From Bryobacterales bacterium (GTDB taxonomy: Bacteria > Acidobacteriota > Terriglobia > Bryobacterales > Bryobacteraceae): a stretch of 39,819 nt of DNA. Where the stretch lies: contig PLEX01000097.1 of the NCBI GenBank assembly GCA_003136575.1, positions 29,192 to 69,010 on the forward strand, read 5' to 3'. The translations under genes were made by a program, and so were the position numbers. Under the pieces are notes generated by a model, which had not been told where the DNA came from, ran no database searches, and saw only the letters and a list, made by a program, of their open reading frames with translations. Shown piece after piece: positions 25,587 through 32,876 of the stretch. How positions within the stretch are numbered: position 1 is the stretch's first letter; each line of letters starts with the position of its first letter.

Positions 25587-27791
25587 TCACTCCTGATCGA
25601 ACAAGTCCGCCCGATCCACCCGCTCGCCCTTGAACATCACGAACGATATCTTTTCTGTCGCCTTGATGTCCTTTAGCGGATCGTCCTCCACCACAAGCAT
25701 CGTGGCGTCTTTCCCCTTTTCGATCGAGCCTAAGCGCGCCCCGGCGCCCGAGCCGAGCGCCTTTGCCGAGTTCAGCGTCGCGGCCCGCAAAGCCACAGCG
25801 GCGGGGATGCCCGCCTCCACCCACAGTTCCATCTCGTGCTGTACCGTCGGCCCGTGGAAGACCAGCATGTTGCCTGCGTCGGTGCCGGTAATCAGCGTTA
25901 CTCCGGCCTTCCAGGCGCGAAGCAGATTGTCGCGCGCCACCGCCATATCAATTGGATACTCGCCCATCCGCTTACGCGATGCGACAGCGTCGGGCGACCC
26001 GATCATCTTCTTCGTCCCCGCCAGCAACTCCTTCGGAACCGCCTGCTGCACGAGCGAGCGATTCAACAGATCCAGATTGCCAGCCGTGTAGTCTTGAAAT
26101 GCTTCGGCCACGCTCAGCGTCGGGTCGTACGTCACGCCGTTCTTCGCCATCAGCGCGAAATCGGCGTCGGGAATACGCTCCCGGAACGAGCCGTGCTCGA
26201 TGCCGTTGACGCCGGCCTTCAGCGAGTCTTCGATGTCGCGGGCATCGCCGGTGTGGACAACGATCGGTAAGCCGTCCGCGCGGGCCTCCGCCGCGATCGC
26301 ATTCAGCAACTGCGGATCGAGGCGGTTGTACAGCAAGCCGCCGGCGCCGGATTCCATGATGGCCTTGATGCCATCCACGTTCTGGCGCTTCAGCGCGTCC
26401 ACCTGTTCTTTCGCCTCCGCCGCCGTCTTCGGCAGTCGCAGGAACTCCGCGTTCACGGAATTACGGATGGAGTCAGGCAGGCTACGCATGATCTCCGTGC
26501 CATGCCCGCCGGGCGTCGTGAACAGCGGCCCCACGATGAAGAACTCCGCCCCCAGCTTTTCGCCGCTGTTCACAAGGCGGCGGATTTCGAGCGCCGCACC
26601 CAGCGCATCGCCCACGCTCTTTACCGCCGTCACTCCGGAGAAAAGGTAGGCAGCCAGAGCGCGAGTCATCGACTTCGTGGCGTCGTACTTGCTCCAGTCC
26701 TCGAGAAACCCGCCGGGTGCACCGAGATGCACGTGGGAGTCGATCAGACCTGGCAGAATCGTCTTTCCCGCGGCGTCAATGGCCTCGGCGTTGACGGTTT
26801 TTTCGTCCGGAGTATTGCCGTTGTAGACTTCCGCGATTTTTCCGTTCTTCACCAACACGGCGCCGTTTTCGATGACGCGGCCATCGCCGATGAATATACG
26901 CGCGTTGCGAATCAGGTAGGTCCGGCTTCTCGAAATCTGACGATCCACCAGCTTCGACTTCCGCACGTTGTCATTGGCATGCGCCTGCCATGCGCCCAGA
27001 AACACGAACGGCACCAGCACGGCCAGCACCCAGAACTTCGCCGTGGGCTTCATCTTCTCTTCCTTTTCCCAGCGGAACAGCTTTACACACAGCAGCAGGC
27101 CGATGGCGGTGGTCAGCAGCAGAGCGCCGGCCGATTGCCAGTTGGCGAGCAGCGATTCGTTCCGCATCAGAATGTTCTGGAGGCCTGACACGATATGGGT
27201 CGCGGGAATGAACTGCGCCACGATTTTCAGCCAGTTCGGAAACATCGAGACAGGGAAGGTGGAGCCGCTGAGAAACAACATGCTCATGTACGCGATCTGC
27301 AGCAGGATGGCGCTTTCCTGCACCGAGTTCACCACGGACGCAATGATCAAACCGATCGAACGGATGGCAATCAGGCCGATCATGACGAACAGAAACAGGG
27401 CGACCGGGTTATCCGGCATAACCATTCCGTACTGGAAATGCGCAAGACTCAGCGTGATCGCGACCAGCGGCAGATACACCAGCAGCCCGGTCGCGGTCGA
27501 TGCGACGAGCAGGGGCAGCGGCGAAATCGGCGCTACCTTGTAGCGTCGCAGAATGTTGGTTTCGCGCTCCTGCACCGCGCGCATGCCGCCGCCAAACAGC
27601 CCGTTGCCGATGATGCCGATGACGAGTACCATGGTCATGATCTGTGCGATCACGCCGCCTCGCTCGGCATGGTTGACCTGCGCGAAGAGAAAGAAGAAGC
27701 CCAGCGGCATCAGATAGTTGAAAAAGATGACCGCTTTCTGGCGGAAAGCCAGTCGGACATCGTTGCGTATAAGTGCAATATAGGGTTTCAA
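25587..27791 (-). CDS. Fusion of ABC-2 permease and extracytoplasmic amidohydrolase
   Basis: 734 residues. Residues 1-246 are an ABC-2 permease with six membrane helices (AVIFFNYLMPLGFFFLFA near 20-37; LFLSGSTFPVSMFPNWL near 172-188). After KLFRWEKEEK comes a seventh hydrophobic segment (FWVLAVLVPFVFLGAW), then residues about 285-734 form an amidohydrolase-superfamily enzyme with DSHVHLG (metal HxH), GIKAIMESG (lysine that may be carboxylated), VVHTGD, GIEHGSF and TGTDAG (metal His, His, Asp). With seven helices the hydrolase would lie outside the cytoplasm. The start is TTG, overlapping the ATPase stop (TTGA). An internal ATG at 27053 with a nearby GGAAGAG and a signal-peptide-like start could also make a free 488-residue hydrolase. 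Confidence 0.9.
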   Translation of the reverse strand: MKPYIALIRNDVRLAFRQKAVIFFNYLMPLGFFFLFAQVNHAERGGVIAQIMTMVLVIGIIGNGLFGGGMRAVQERETNILRRYKVAPISPLPLLVASTATGLLVYLPLVAITLSLAHFQYGMVMPDNPVALFLFVMIGLIAIRSIGLIIASVVNSVQESAILLQIAYMSMLFLSGSTFPVSMFPNWLKIVAQFIPATHIVSGLQNILMRNESLLANWQSAGALLLTTAIGLLLCVKLFRWEKEEKMKPTAKFWVLAVLVPFVFLGAWQAHANDNVRKSKLVDRQISRSRTYLIRNARIFIGDGRVIENGAVLVKNGKIAEVYNGNTPDEKTVNAEAIDAAGKTILPGLIDSHVHLGAPGGFLEDWSKYDATKSMTRALAAYLFSGVTAVKSVGDALGAALEIRRLVNSGEKLGAEFFIVGPLFTTPGGHGTEIMRSLPDSIRNSVNAEFLRLPKTAAEAKEQVDALKRQNVDGIKAIMESGAGGLLYNRLDPQLLNAIAAEARADGLPIVVHTGDARDIEDSLKAGVNGIEHGSFRERIPDADFALMAKNGVTYDPTLSVAEAFQDYTAGNLDLLNRSLVQQAVPKELLAGTKKMIGSPDAVASRKRMGEYPIDMAVARDNLLRAWKAGVTLITGTDAGNMLVFHGPTVQHEMELWVEAGIPAAVALRAATLNSAKALGSGAGARLGSIEKGKDATMLVVEDDPLKDIKATEKISFVMFKGERVDRADLFDQE

Positions 27792-28717
27792 TCGCGTAAC
27801 CTCTTTCCGGTCAGTTCAATGAATACGTCTTCAAGCGTGGGGCGGCTGAGGTGCACATCGTCGAGTCCGATGCCCTGGCTATCGATCCATTTCACAATCT
27901 CAACCAGAGTTCGAGCCGGACGCGACGATTGGACGACCAGCCGCTTGCCATCGTCGCTCAGCGAGGAACTCAGCTCATCGGGAAACTCGGGCAATACCGT
28001 TCCGCTAAGCGACGCGTCGCAGGCGATCTCGATCGAGGACTTGCCTTTGCTGCGATCCTGCAATTCCTTGGGAGTGCCCATGGCGACTACCTTGCCCGCG
28101 TCGACTATGGCCACGCGGTCGCACAGGCGTTCGGCTTCCTCGATGTAATGCGTTGTCATCACGATGGTGCGGTTCTCGCTGCGCAATTCTTCAATGAGCG
28201 AGTGAATCTCCAGGCGGACCTGCGGATCGAGGCCCGTGGTCGGTTCGTCCAGAAAAAGCAGCGACGGGTCGTTGATCAGGCCCAGCGCGATCGCCAGCCT
28301 TTGTTTCTGGCCGCCGGAGAGTGTCGAGTAGAAAGCCTCGCGCTTGTCCTCAAGCTGGAGGCGCTTCAGCAGCATGTCGGGACTCAGCATGCGGCTGTAG
28401 AGTGCGCCGAACACTTCGAGCGCCTCGACGACGCGGATCTTATCCGGCAGATTCGTCGCCTGGAGACAAACGCCGATGCGGTCCTTCAGCAGCGACTTCT
28501 GTTTATCCGGGTCGTAACCGAGAACGCGCACTTCGCCCGACGTTCGCTGGCGGATGCCTTCGAGGATCTCGACCGTAGTGGTCTTGCCGGCGCCGTTCGG
28601 GCCAAGCAGGCCGAAGACTTCGCCGGTGCGTACTTCGAAGTCGATGCCGCGAACGGCTTCAAAGCTGCCGTAACTCTTATGTAATCCCTCGACGGAGATT
28701 GCGTTCGATTCAGTCAT
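27788..28717 (-). CDS. ABC transporter ATPase, DrrA-like
   Basis: 309 residues. Walker A GPNGAGKT (39-46), LSGGQ (133-137), Walker B in SLLFLDEPT (152-160) and TTHYIEEAERLCDR (switch His). The C-terminal domain, about 70 residues after residue 230, is typical of drug and polymer ABC-2 exporters. It is the upstream gene of the pair and overlaps the permease-hydrolase gene, so it should energise the exporter half of that fusion. The ATG at 28717 faces the divergent methyltransferase gene. Confidence 0.93.
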   Translation of the reverse strand: MTESNAISVEGLHKSYGSFEAVRGIDFEVRTGEVFGLLGPNGAGKTTTVEILEGIRQRTSGEVRVLGYDPDKQKSLLKDRIGVCLQATNLPDKIRVVEALEVFGALYSRMLSPDMLLKRLQLEDKREAFYSTLSGGQKQRLAIALGLINDPSLLFLDEPTTGLDPQVRLEIHSLIEELRSENRTIVMTTHYIEEAERLCDRVAIVDAGKVVAMGTPKELQDRSKGKSSIEIACDASLSGTVLPEFPDELSSSLSDDGKRLVVQSSRPARTLVEIVKWIDSQGIGLDDVHLSRPTLEDVFIELTGKRLRD

Positions 28718-28837
28718 AAGCTCACTGTTCGAGAATAACGGAATGAATACCGCGAATGTTCGCTTTCCCGACGAGCGGTTGGTTTGACGGACCGAACGGG
28801 GAATTGCGGCCTGTTAACCTCATGAATTCCGGACGGC

Positions 28838-29665
28838 ATGACGAAGAAATTCATCGCATCGCTTTATTTGTGGAGCAACCGTTTGTTTCGGGTGCTTCAC
28901 GGCGGCTCGCAGGCTTTGTTCGAGGGCCTCTGGATGGGTTTGCTGCCCGAGTCGGTCTTCGACGCGATTTCGGAGAAAAGCTACGGAGCTGGCGAGGCGT
29001 ATACGGGCGACGCCTGGCTCGATTCCGGCTTCCATTTCTGGGAAGAACTTGCGTTGCGGACGTTTTTTCCGGCGGGCGGGCGCGTCCTGGTGGGGGCGGC
29101 GGGCGGCGGCCGGGAGATCATTGCACTGACTCGCGCCGGGTACGAGGCCGCGGGGTTTGAGTGCAGCCATGCCATGGTGGAGGCCGGGCAGCGCGCTTTG
29201 GCGGACCGTGGAATCGCCGCGCCTCTGGTTTGGGCGCCGCCATGCGTGGCGCCGGCGATGGGCGGGCCGTTCGACGCGGTGATCGTGGGGTGGAACGGAT
29301 ACTGCTACATAGCGCCGCGCGAACGGCGGATCGGGTTTCTGCGGAGCCTCCGGGCGCAACTCAAACCGGGCGCGACGATGTTGGTGTCGATGGCCACCCG
29401 GACTCCCAGGGCGCGGCTGGTGAGGTGGATTCCGCGCATCGCGAACGCCGTTCGCGTCTGCGCATTCCGCCGCCCGGTTTTCGAGACGGGCGATTCTTTT
29501 TCCGGCAGGCCGAAGATGCACTTCACTCGCCGCCAGGTGGAGCGGGAGATTAAAGATGCCGGGTTTTCGGTGGTGAGGTTTTATGTATGGGGCGGGTATG
29601 GGGCTGTGGTTGTGAGAGTCGCCGACGTGGCCGCCAAAGAGCCCGGCGCCTGTGGCACGTTCTGA
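28838..29665 (+). CDS. Class I SAM-dependent methyltransferase
   Basis: 275 residues. An N-terminal helical segment (about 1-80) is followed by motif I RVLVGAAGGGREIIAL (about 82-97), FECSHAMV as the acidic-loop region and FDAVIVGWNGYCYI as motif IV. RIGFLRSLRAQLKPGATMLVS is typical of the fifth strand. The target cannot be named from sequence. The tail may be variable, and no neighbour points to a pathway. The ATG at 28838 has only a weak CGGA upstream; divergent from the ABC operon. Confidence 0.75.
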   Translation: MTKKFIASLYLWSNRLFRVLHGGSQALFEGLWMGLLPESVFDAISEKSYGAGEAYTGDAWLDSGFHFWEELALRTFFPAGGRVLVGAAGGGREIIALTRAGYEAAGFECSHAMVEAGQRALADRGIAAPLVWAPPCVAPAMGGPFDAVIVGWNGYCYIAPRERRIGFLRSLRAQLKPGATMLVSMATRTPRARLVRWIPRIANAVRVCAFRRPVFETGDSFSGRPKMHFTRRQVEREIKDAGFSVVRFYVWGGYGAVVVRVADVAAKEPGACGTF

Positions 29666-29723
29666 ACGCCACCCCGCGTATACTAGATGAGGCATTGTTG
29701 ACGCTCCTTCGGAGGTGAAGCCC

Positions 29724-29804
29724 ATGAAAGCCATCGTGTATGAGGACTTTGCTTCACCCGATGTCATTAAATTTGCTGACATAGAAAAAAATTTGCTGAT
29801 ATAG
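29724..29804 (+). pseudogene. N-terminal stub of a zinc-type alcohol dehydrogenase / quinone oxidoreductase
   Basis: From the ATG at 29724, behind GGAGG (29711-29715), the frame reads MKAIVYEDFASPDVIKFADIEK, the typical N-terminus of medium-chain dehydrogenases of the NADPH:quinone oxidoreductase type. It ends after 26 residues at a TAG made by a tandem 20-bp duplication. Nothing downstream continues the family, so only the first 20-odd codons remain. A -10-like TATACT lies at 29679-29684, so the original promoter may still be present. Confidence 0.65.
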
Positions 29805-29808
29805 AAAA
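29769..29808 (+). repeat. 20-bp tandem duplication
   Basis: AAATTTGCTGACATAGAAAA (29769-29788) is followed immediately by a copy that differs at one base (C to T at 29800), 29789-29808. It sits at the break of the dehydrogenase stub and creates its premature stop. Confidence 0.85.
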
Positions 29809-30157
29809 CGGGCCGTCATACGTACATCGAATCGTGCAACCCGCGTGCGTGGAGGGCCTGGGTGGACCGCGCGCAGGAAATTGCCGGTAGCAGGTAAGGC
29901 TAATCCTCAGGGCGCATGGTTTTCCCTGGAACGGTGGTGATCGGGTTGGCGTGGCTCGGCAAGAAGGAGGAAGGCGCTGCCCTTCGTCCGCTCACGAGGA
30001 AGCGCTCTTGACTGGAGTATGGTAGCCGCCAATCTGACGCCATTCCGCACCGCCGCGGGCATAGCCGCCGCCTGCGCGGGGGACTGGCGTGCAGCTGAAC
30101 AGCATCATGCGACCGCCATCTATCAGACCGACGCCGTGCCGGGGATGAGCGGGCCAA
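29809..30157. other. 349-bp region without a supportable gene
   Basis: This follows the dehydrogenase stub. Short minus-strand frames are present (for example around IDGGRMMLFSCTP), but no domain is recognised. It may be more of the decayed locus. Confidence 0.4.
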
Positions 30158-30817
30158 TCAGAGCCAATACTGCCAATGGCCGCCGCCGACCACGTACGCC
30201 GCCAATGCGCCGTTAGTGACGGCATGCATGAGAATGCAGTCCCAAAGATTGCGCGTGCGGAGCATCCACCAGTTGTAGATAATTCCCGTAATCAGGCCGA
30301 CGTCCCAGAAGGGACCGTGTTCGGAGGCGAAGAATACGGCGACCACCCAGAATGCCATCGGGGCGTAAGTGCCCAACGCGACGCGGGTGAAATCGTTCGG
30401 GTCGATTATCCATCGCATCATCCAGCCCCGCCAGAACAATTCTTCGAGAATCGGCACTGCGACGACGCTGATGGCTATACGAAAGGAGAGGAATACCGGG
30501 TCGCTTCGCCATGCGGGGGGTGTATTCCCCGAGGGGTGGCCGATGAGACTGTTATCGAACAGAATGAAGTGATGCCAGTTGGGCGAAAGGACGTCGGGGC
30601 CAACCCAGATCACGAAGACCGCCAGCCCCAGTAGTACGCTCAACAGAGGCTTCGACGGCTTGCCGCGCAGCACCGGAAGCGAGACGGCAAGAATGGCCGC
30701 CATCGAGACCAGAAAGCGCACGGCCACTGGCAGCGGAACCACCGATTGAATCACCAGCAGGGCGATGAAGACGGCAAACGGGAGAACGTAAGGGACCGCA
30801 GGGTGTCTGGTGGCCAA
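30158..30817 (-). CDS. CAAX-type intramembrane protease, exosortase-associated class
   Basis: 219 residues with about seven hydrophobic helices. CPBP protease motifs are present: EELFWR (E125, E126, R130), FASEHG (H167) and HAVTNG (H198, N202), the residues proposed to bind the metal or water. The sequence around SEHGPFWDVGLITGIIYNWW, and the whole arrangement, match the family described as a CAAX prenyl protease-related protein found with PEP-CTERM/exosortase loci. It fits the presence of a PEP-CTERM protein in this window. The start is TTG at 30817. There is no Shine-Dalgarno, and TACAAT lies 9 nt upstream, so translation may be leaderless. Its true substrate is unknown. Confidence 0.82.
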   Translation of the reverse strand: MATRHPAVPYVLPFAVFIALLVIQSVVPLPVAVRFLVSMAAILAVSLPVLRGKPSKPLLSVLLGLAVFVIWVGPDVLSPNWHHFILFDNSLIGHPSGNTPPAWRSDPVFLSFRIAISVVAVPILEELFWRGWMMRWIIDPNDFTRVALGTYAPMAFWVVAVFFASEHGPFWDVGLITGIIYNWWMLRTRNLWDCILMHAVTNGALAAYVVGGGHWQYWL

Positions 30818-30826
30818 CAGAGGTTA

Positions 30827-30832
30827 ATTGTA
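30827..30832 (-). promoter_or_regulatory. -10 hexamer TACAAT before the CAAX protease gene
   Basis: On the minus strand TACAAT ends 9 nt before the TTG start at 30817. No Shine-Dalgarno is present between them and no good -35 was found. Confidence 0.35.
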
Positions 30833-30936
30833 GCAGGGAAGCGTACCCGGGACAGGTCTGGCGGCGGCGCACGGATCGGGCAGACGCGCAGTGGCTCGAA
30901 GGCGGTCGGCAGGCGAAACCGCCTGCCTCACAAGGA

Positions 30937-31827
30937 CTAGAACGGCGATTCGGTTGGAGTCTCGGTCGTCCGCGCGATGGAAGCGTGAGCGAGATACCTG
31001 TAGGGGTTAACCGGCGTGGAATGGAGCCGGACTTCGTAATGCAGATGCGGCCCGGTGGCGCGGCCCGTCATTCCGACCAGACCCAGCGTTTCGCCCTGGC
31101 GAATTTCCTCGCCTTCCATCACATTCAGTTTAGACAAGTGGCCATACCACGTCTGGTACCCCTTGCCATGATCGATGATGACGCAGCGCCCATAACCGCC
31201 GTTCCAGCCTGCCGAGATTACAATGCCGTCGGCCGCAGCCTTCACGGGCGTACCCATTGGCGCGGAGATATCGACTCCCGTGTGCCTCGCGCCTTCACCC
31301 GAAAACGGGTCCGTGCGCTCACCGAAGCCGCCCATCAGCCGGCCGGTTACAGGCCATACGCCAGGAAGAACGTTGACGTCCGCGCGGGAAAAAATCGTGC
31401 GCCCGCGGCGCGGGAAATTCGTAGTGCGGAGATAGTTATATTCGGCCAGCGCGTCACCCAGGGACGGAATCAGCGGTGCTTCCCCAATGAGATCGGGCGA
31501 ACCGGCAATCTGGTTGCGGATGCCGTAGGCAGTGGAAACCTCGGTTGCCAGAACCTGGAGCGTCGCCAGTTGCTGATTGGTCTGCTTGACTTGCTTCTGA
31601 AGAGAATCGTAACGCTGCCTGAGCAGATCGGTTTCGTGCTGAAGCGAATTATAGTTCGCCACCTTCAGGGCCATGCGCGCGTAGCTGCCCGCCACTCCGA
31701 AGAGGCAAAGCAGCACAAAGCCCAGCACGCCGAACGTGCCGTACAGAAAACGATGAGGCACATGCACACGGCGAAGCCGTCCGTGCAGAGAATGCGCCAA
31801 AACGACAATGAAATAATCCTGCTTCAA
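30937..31827 (-). CDS. Membrane-anchored M23 peptidoglycan peptidase
   Basis: 296 residues from a TTG start. A short cytoplasmic basic segment precedes one membrane helix (about 27-48), then a coiled-coil (about 60-97, rich in Q and L), and a C-terminal LytM/M23 domain with zinc ligands H182 and D186 (RHTGVDIS) and H261-x-H263 (PHLHYE). It cuts or regulates peptidoglycan crosslinks in the periplasm. TTG at 31827 is preferred to the in-frame ATG at 31848 because AAGGAGAAGG (31831-31840) precedes it by 7 nt from the GGAG core. It is divergent from the ABC permease gene. Confidence 0.9.
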   Translation of the reverse strand: MKQDYFIVVLAHSLHGRLRRVHVPHRFLYGTFGVLGFVLLCLFGVAGSYARMALKVANYNSLQHETDLLRQRYDSLQKQVKQTNQQLATLQVLATEVSTAYGIRNQIAGSPDLIGEAPLIPSLGDALAEYNYLRTTNFPRRGRTIFSRADVNVLPGVWPVTGRLMGGFGERTDPFSGEGARHTGVDISAPMGTPVKAAADGIVISAGWNGGYGRCVIIDHGKGYQTWYGHLSKLNVMEGEEIRQGETLGLVGMTGRATGPHLHYEVRLHSTPVNPYRYLAHASIARTTETPTESPF

Positions 31828-31830
31828 ATA

Positions 31831-31840
31831 CCTTCTCCTT
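31831..31840 (-). promoter_or_regulatory. Ribosome binding site that decides the M23 peptidase start
   Basis: AAGGAGAAGG on the minus strand lies inside what would be codons 3-6 of a longer frame, and places its core 7 nt from the TTG at 31827. This makes TTG the likely start. Confidence 0.7.
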
Positions 31841-31987
31841 GACGCCATCCGCGAATACTACCGCGGTTCGGAGGCGGCGCCTGTGGGGTTGAGTTTTTTG
31901 AATGCTTCGCGGCTGATTGAGTGCTACCCTTACTCGTTGCCACGACCCTGCAAAAATCGAGAAACCTGAGGTTAACACTCTTTAAGG

Positions 31988-32833
31988 TTGCAAGTCAATA
32001 CTTTTCATTGGTACCATCCCGGATTGGCCACCCGCATACCAGGAAGTTATTTCGCGCGTAATCTTGTCTACCGTAAGAGCCTTCTTTTTCAATTAGTTAA
32101 GAGGGATTTTCAGCAGCGGTACGTGGGGTCGGCGGCGGGGTGGGTTTGGAGCATTATTCATCCGCTGGTTTTGCTCGCCGTCTATACATTTATTTACGTT
32201 TACTGCCTGCATCAGACGCTTGAAGGCGAGGTGACGACCAGCTATCCGCTGTTCCTGTTCGCAGGGATGCTCCCCTGGCTGTTGTTCAGCGAGACGGTGA
32301 CGCGTTCGTCGGGGTCGATCGTCGAACAGGCGAACCTGATCACCAAGACCATGTTCCCCTCCGAGATACTGCCGGTGTCTATTTTCCTCTCGTCGCTGGT
32401 AAGCCACGCGATGGTGGCCGTGCTGGTCGCGGTTGCGGCCGGAGTGATGCTCGGGCATTTGAATGCGGCACTGCTGCTGGTGCCCGTTTACGTGCTGCTG
32501 ACGGGATTATTCGCGATCGGTCTGGGCTGGATTGCGGCGGCGCTGCAGGTTTATCTGAGGGACACGGCGCAACTCGTGGTGGTGGCGATGACCTTCTGGT
32601 TCTGGCTCACGCCGATCTTTATACGGGAGAAGAGTTTTCCACCCAGGATGCAATGGGTGTTATGGCTCAATCCGATGGCGTACGTGGTGCGGGGGTATCG
32701 AACTATGCTGCTGGACGTGAAGGCGCCGCCGCTGCACGATGTGGCAGTGGCGACCGGTTTCGCGGTCGGCGCATTCGTTTGCGGCGGATTGTTTTTCCGG
32801 CAGATGAAGAAGGGGTTTGCGGATGTGTTGTAG
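31988..32833 (+). CDS. Polysaccharide/polyol-phosphate export ABC permease
   Basis: 281 residues with six membrane helices. LFQLVKRDFQQRYVGSAAGWVWSIIHPL matches the N-terminal signature of the ABC2 permeases that export O-antigen, capsule or teichoic acid (Wzm/TagG-like), and WLNPMAYVVRGYRTMLLD is the conserved C-terminal loop. Its start codon is uncertain: a TTG at 31988 has AAGG just before it, and another TTG is near 32022. The matching ATPase (Wzt/TagH-like) is not adjacent, so it must be encoded elsewhere. It faces the M23 peptidase gene. Confidence 0.85.
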   Translation: MQVNTFHWYHPGLATRIPGSYFARNLVYRKSLLFQLVKRDFQQRYVGSAAGWVWSIIHPLVLLAVYTFIYVYCLHQTLEGEVTTSYPLFLFAGMLPWLLFSETVTRSSGSIVEQANLITKTMFPSEILPVSIFLSSLVSHAMVAVLVAVAAGVMLGHLNAALLLVPVYVLLTGLFAIGLGWIAAALQVYLRDTAQLVVVAMTFWFWLTPIFIREKSFPPRMQWVLWLNPMAYVVRGYRTMLLDVKAPPLHDVAVATGFAVGAFVCGGLFFRQMKKGFADVL

Positions 32834-32876
32834 AAGGGGGAGCCGGACCCCTGGCTCCCTCCAACAAACATACCCC

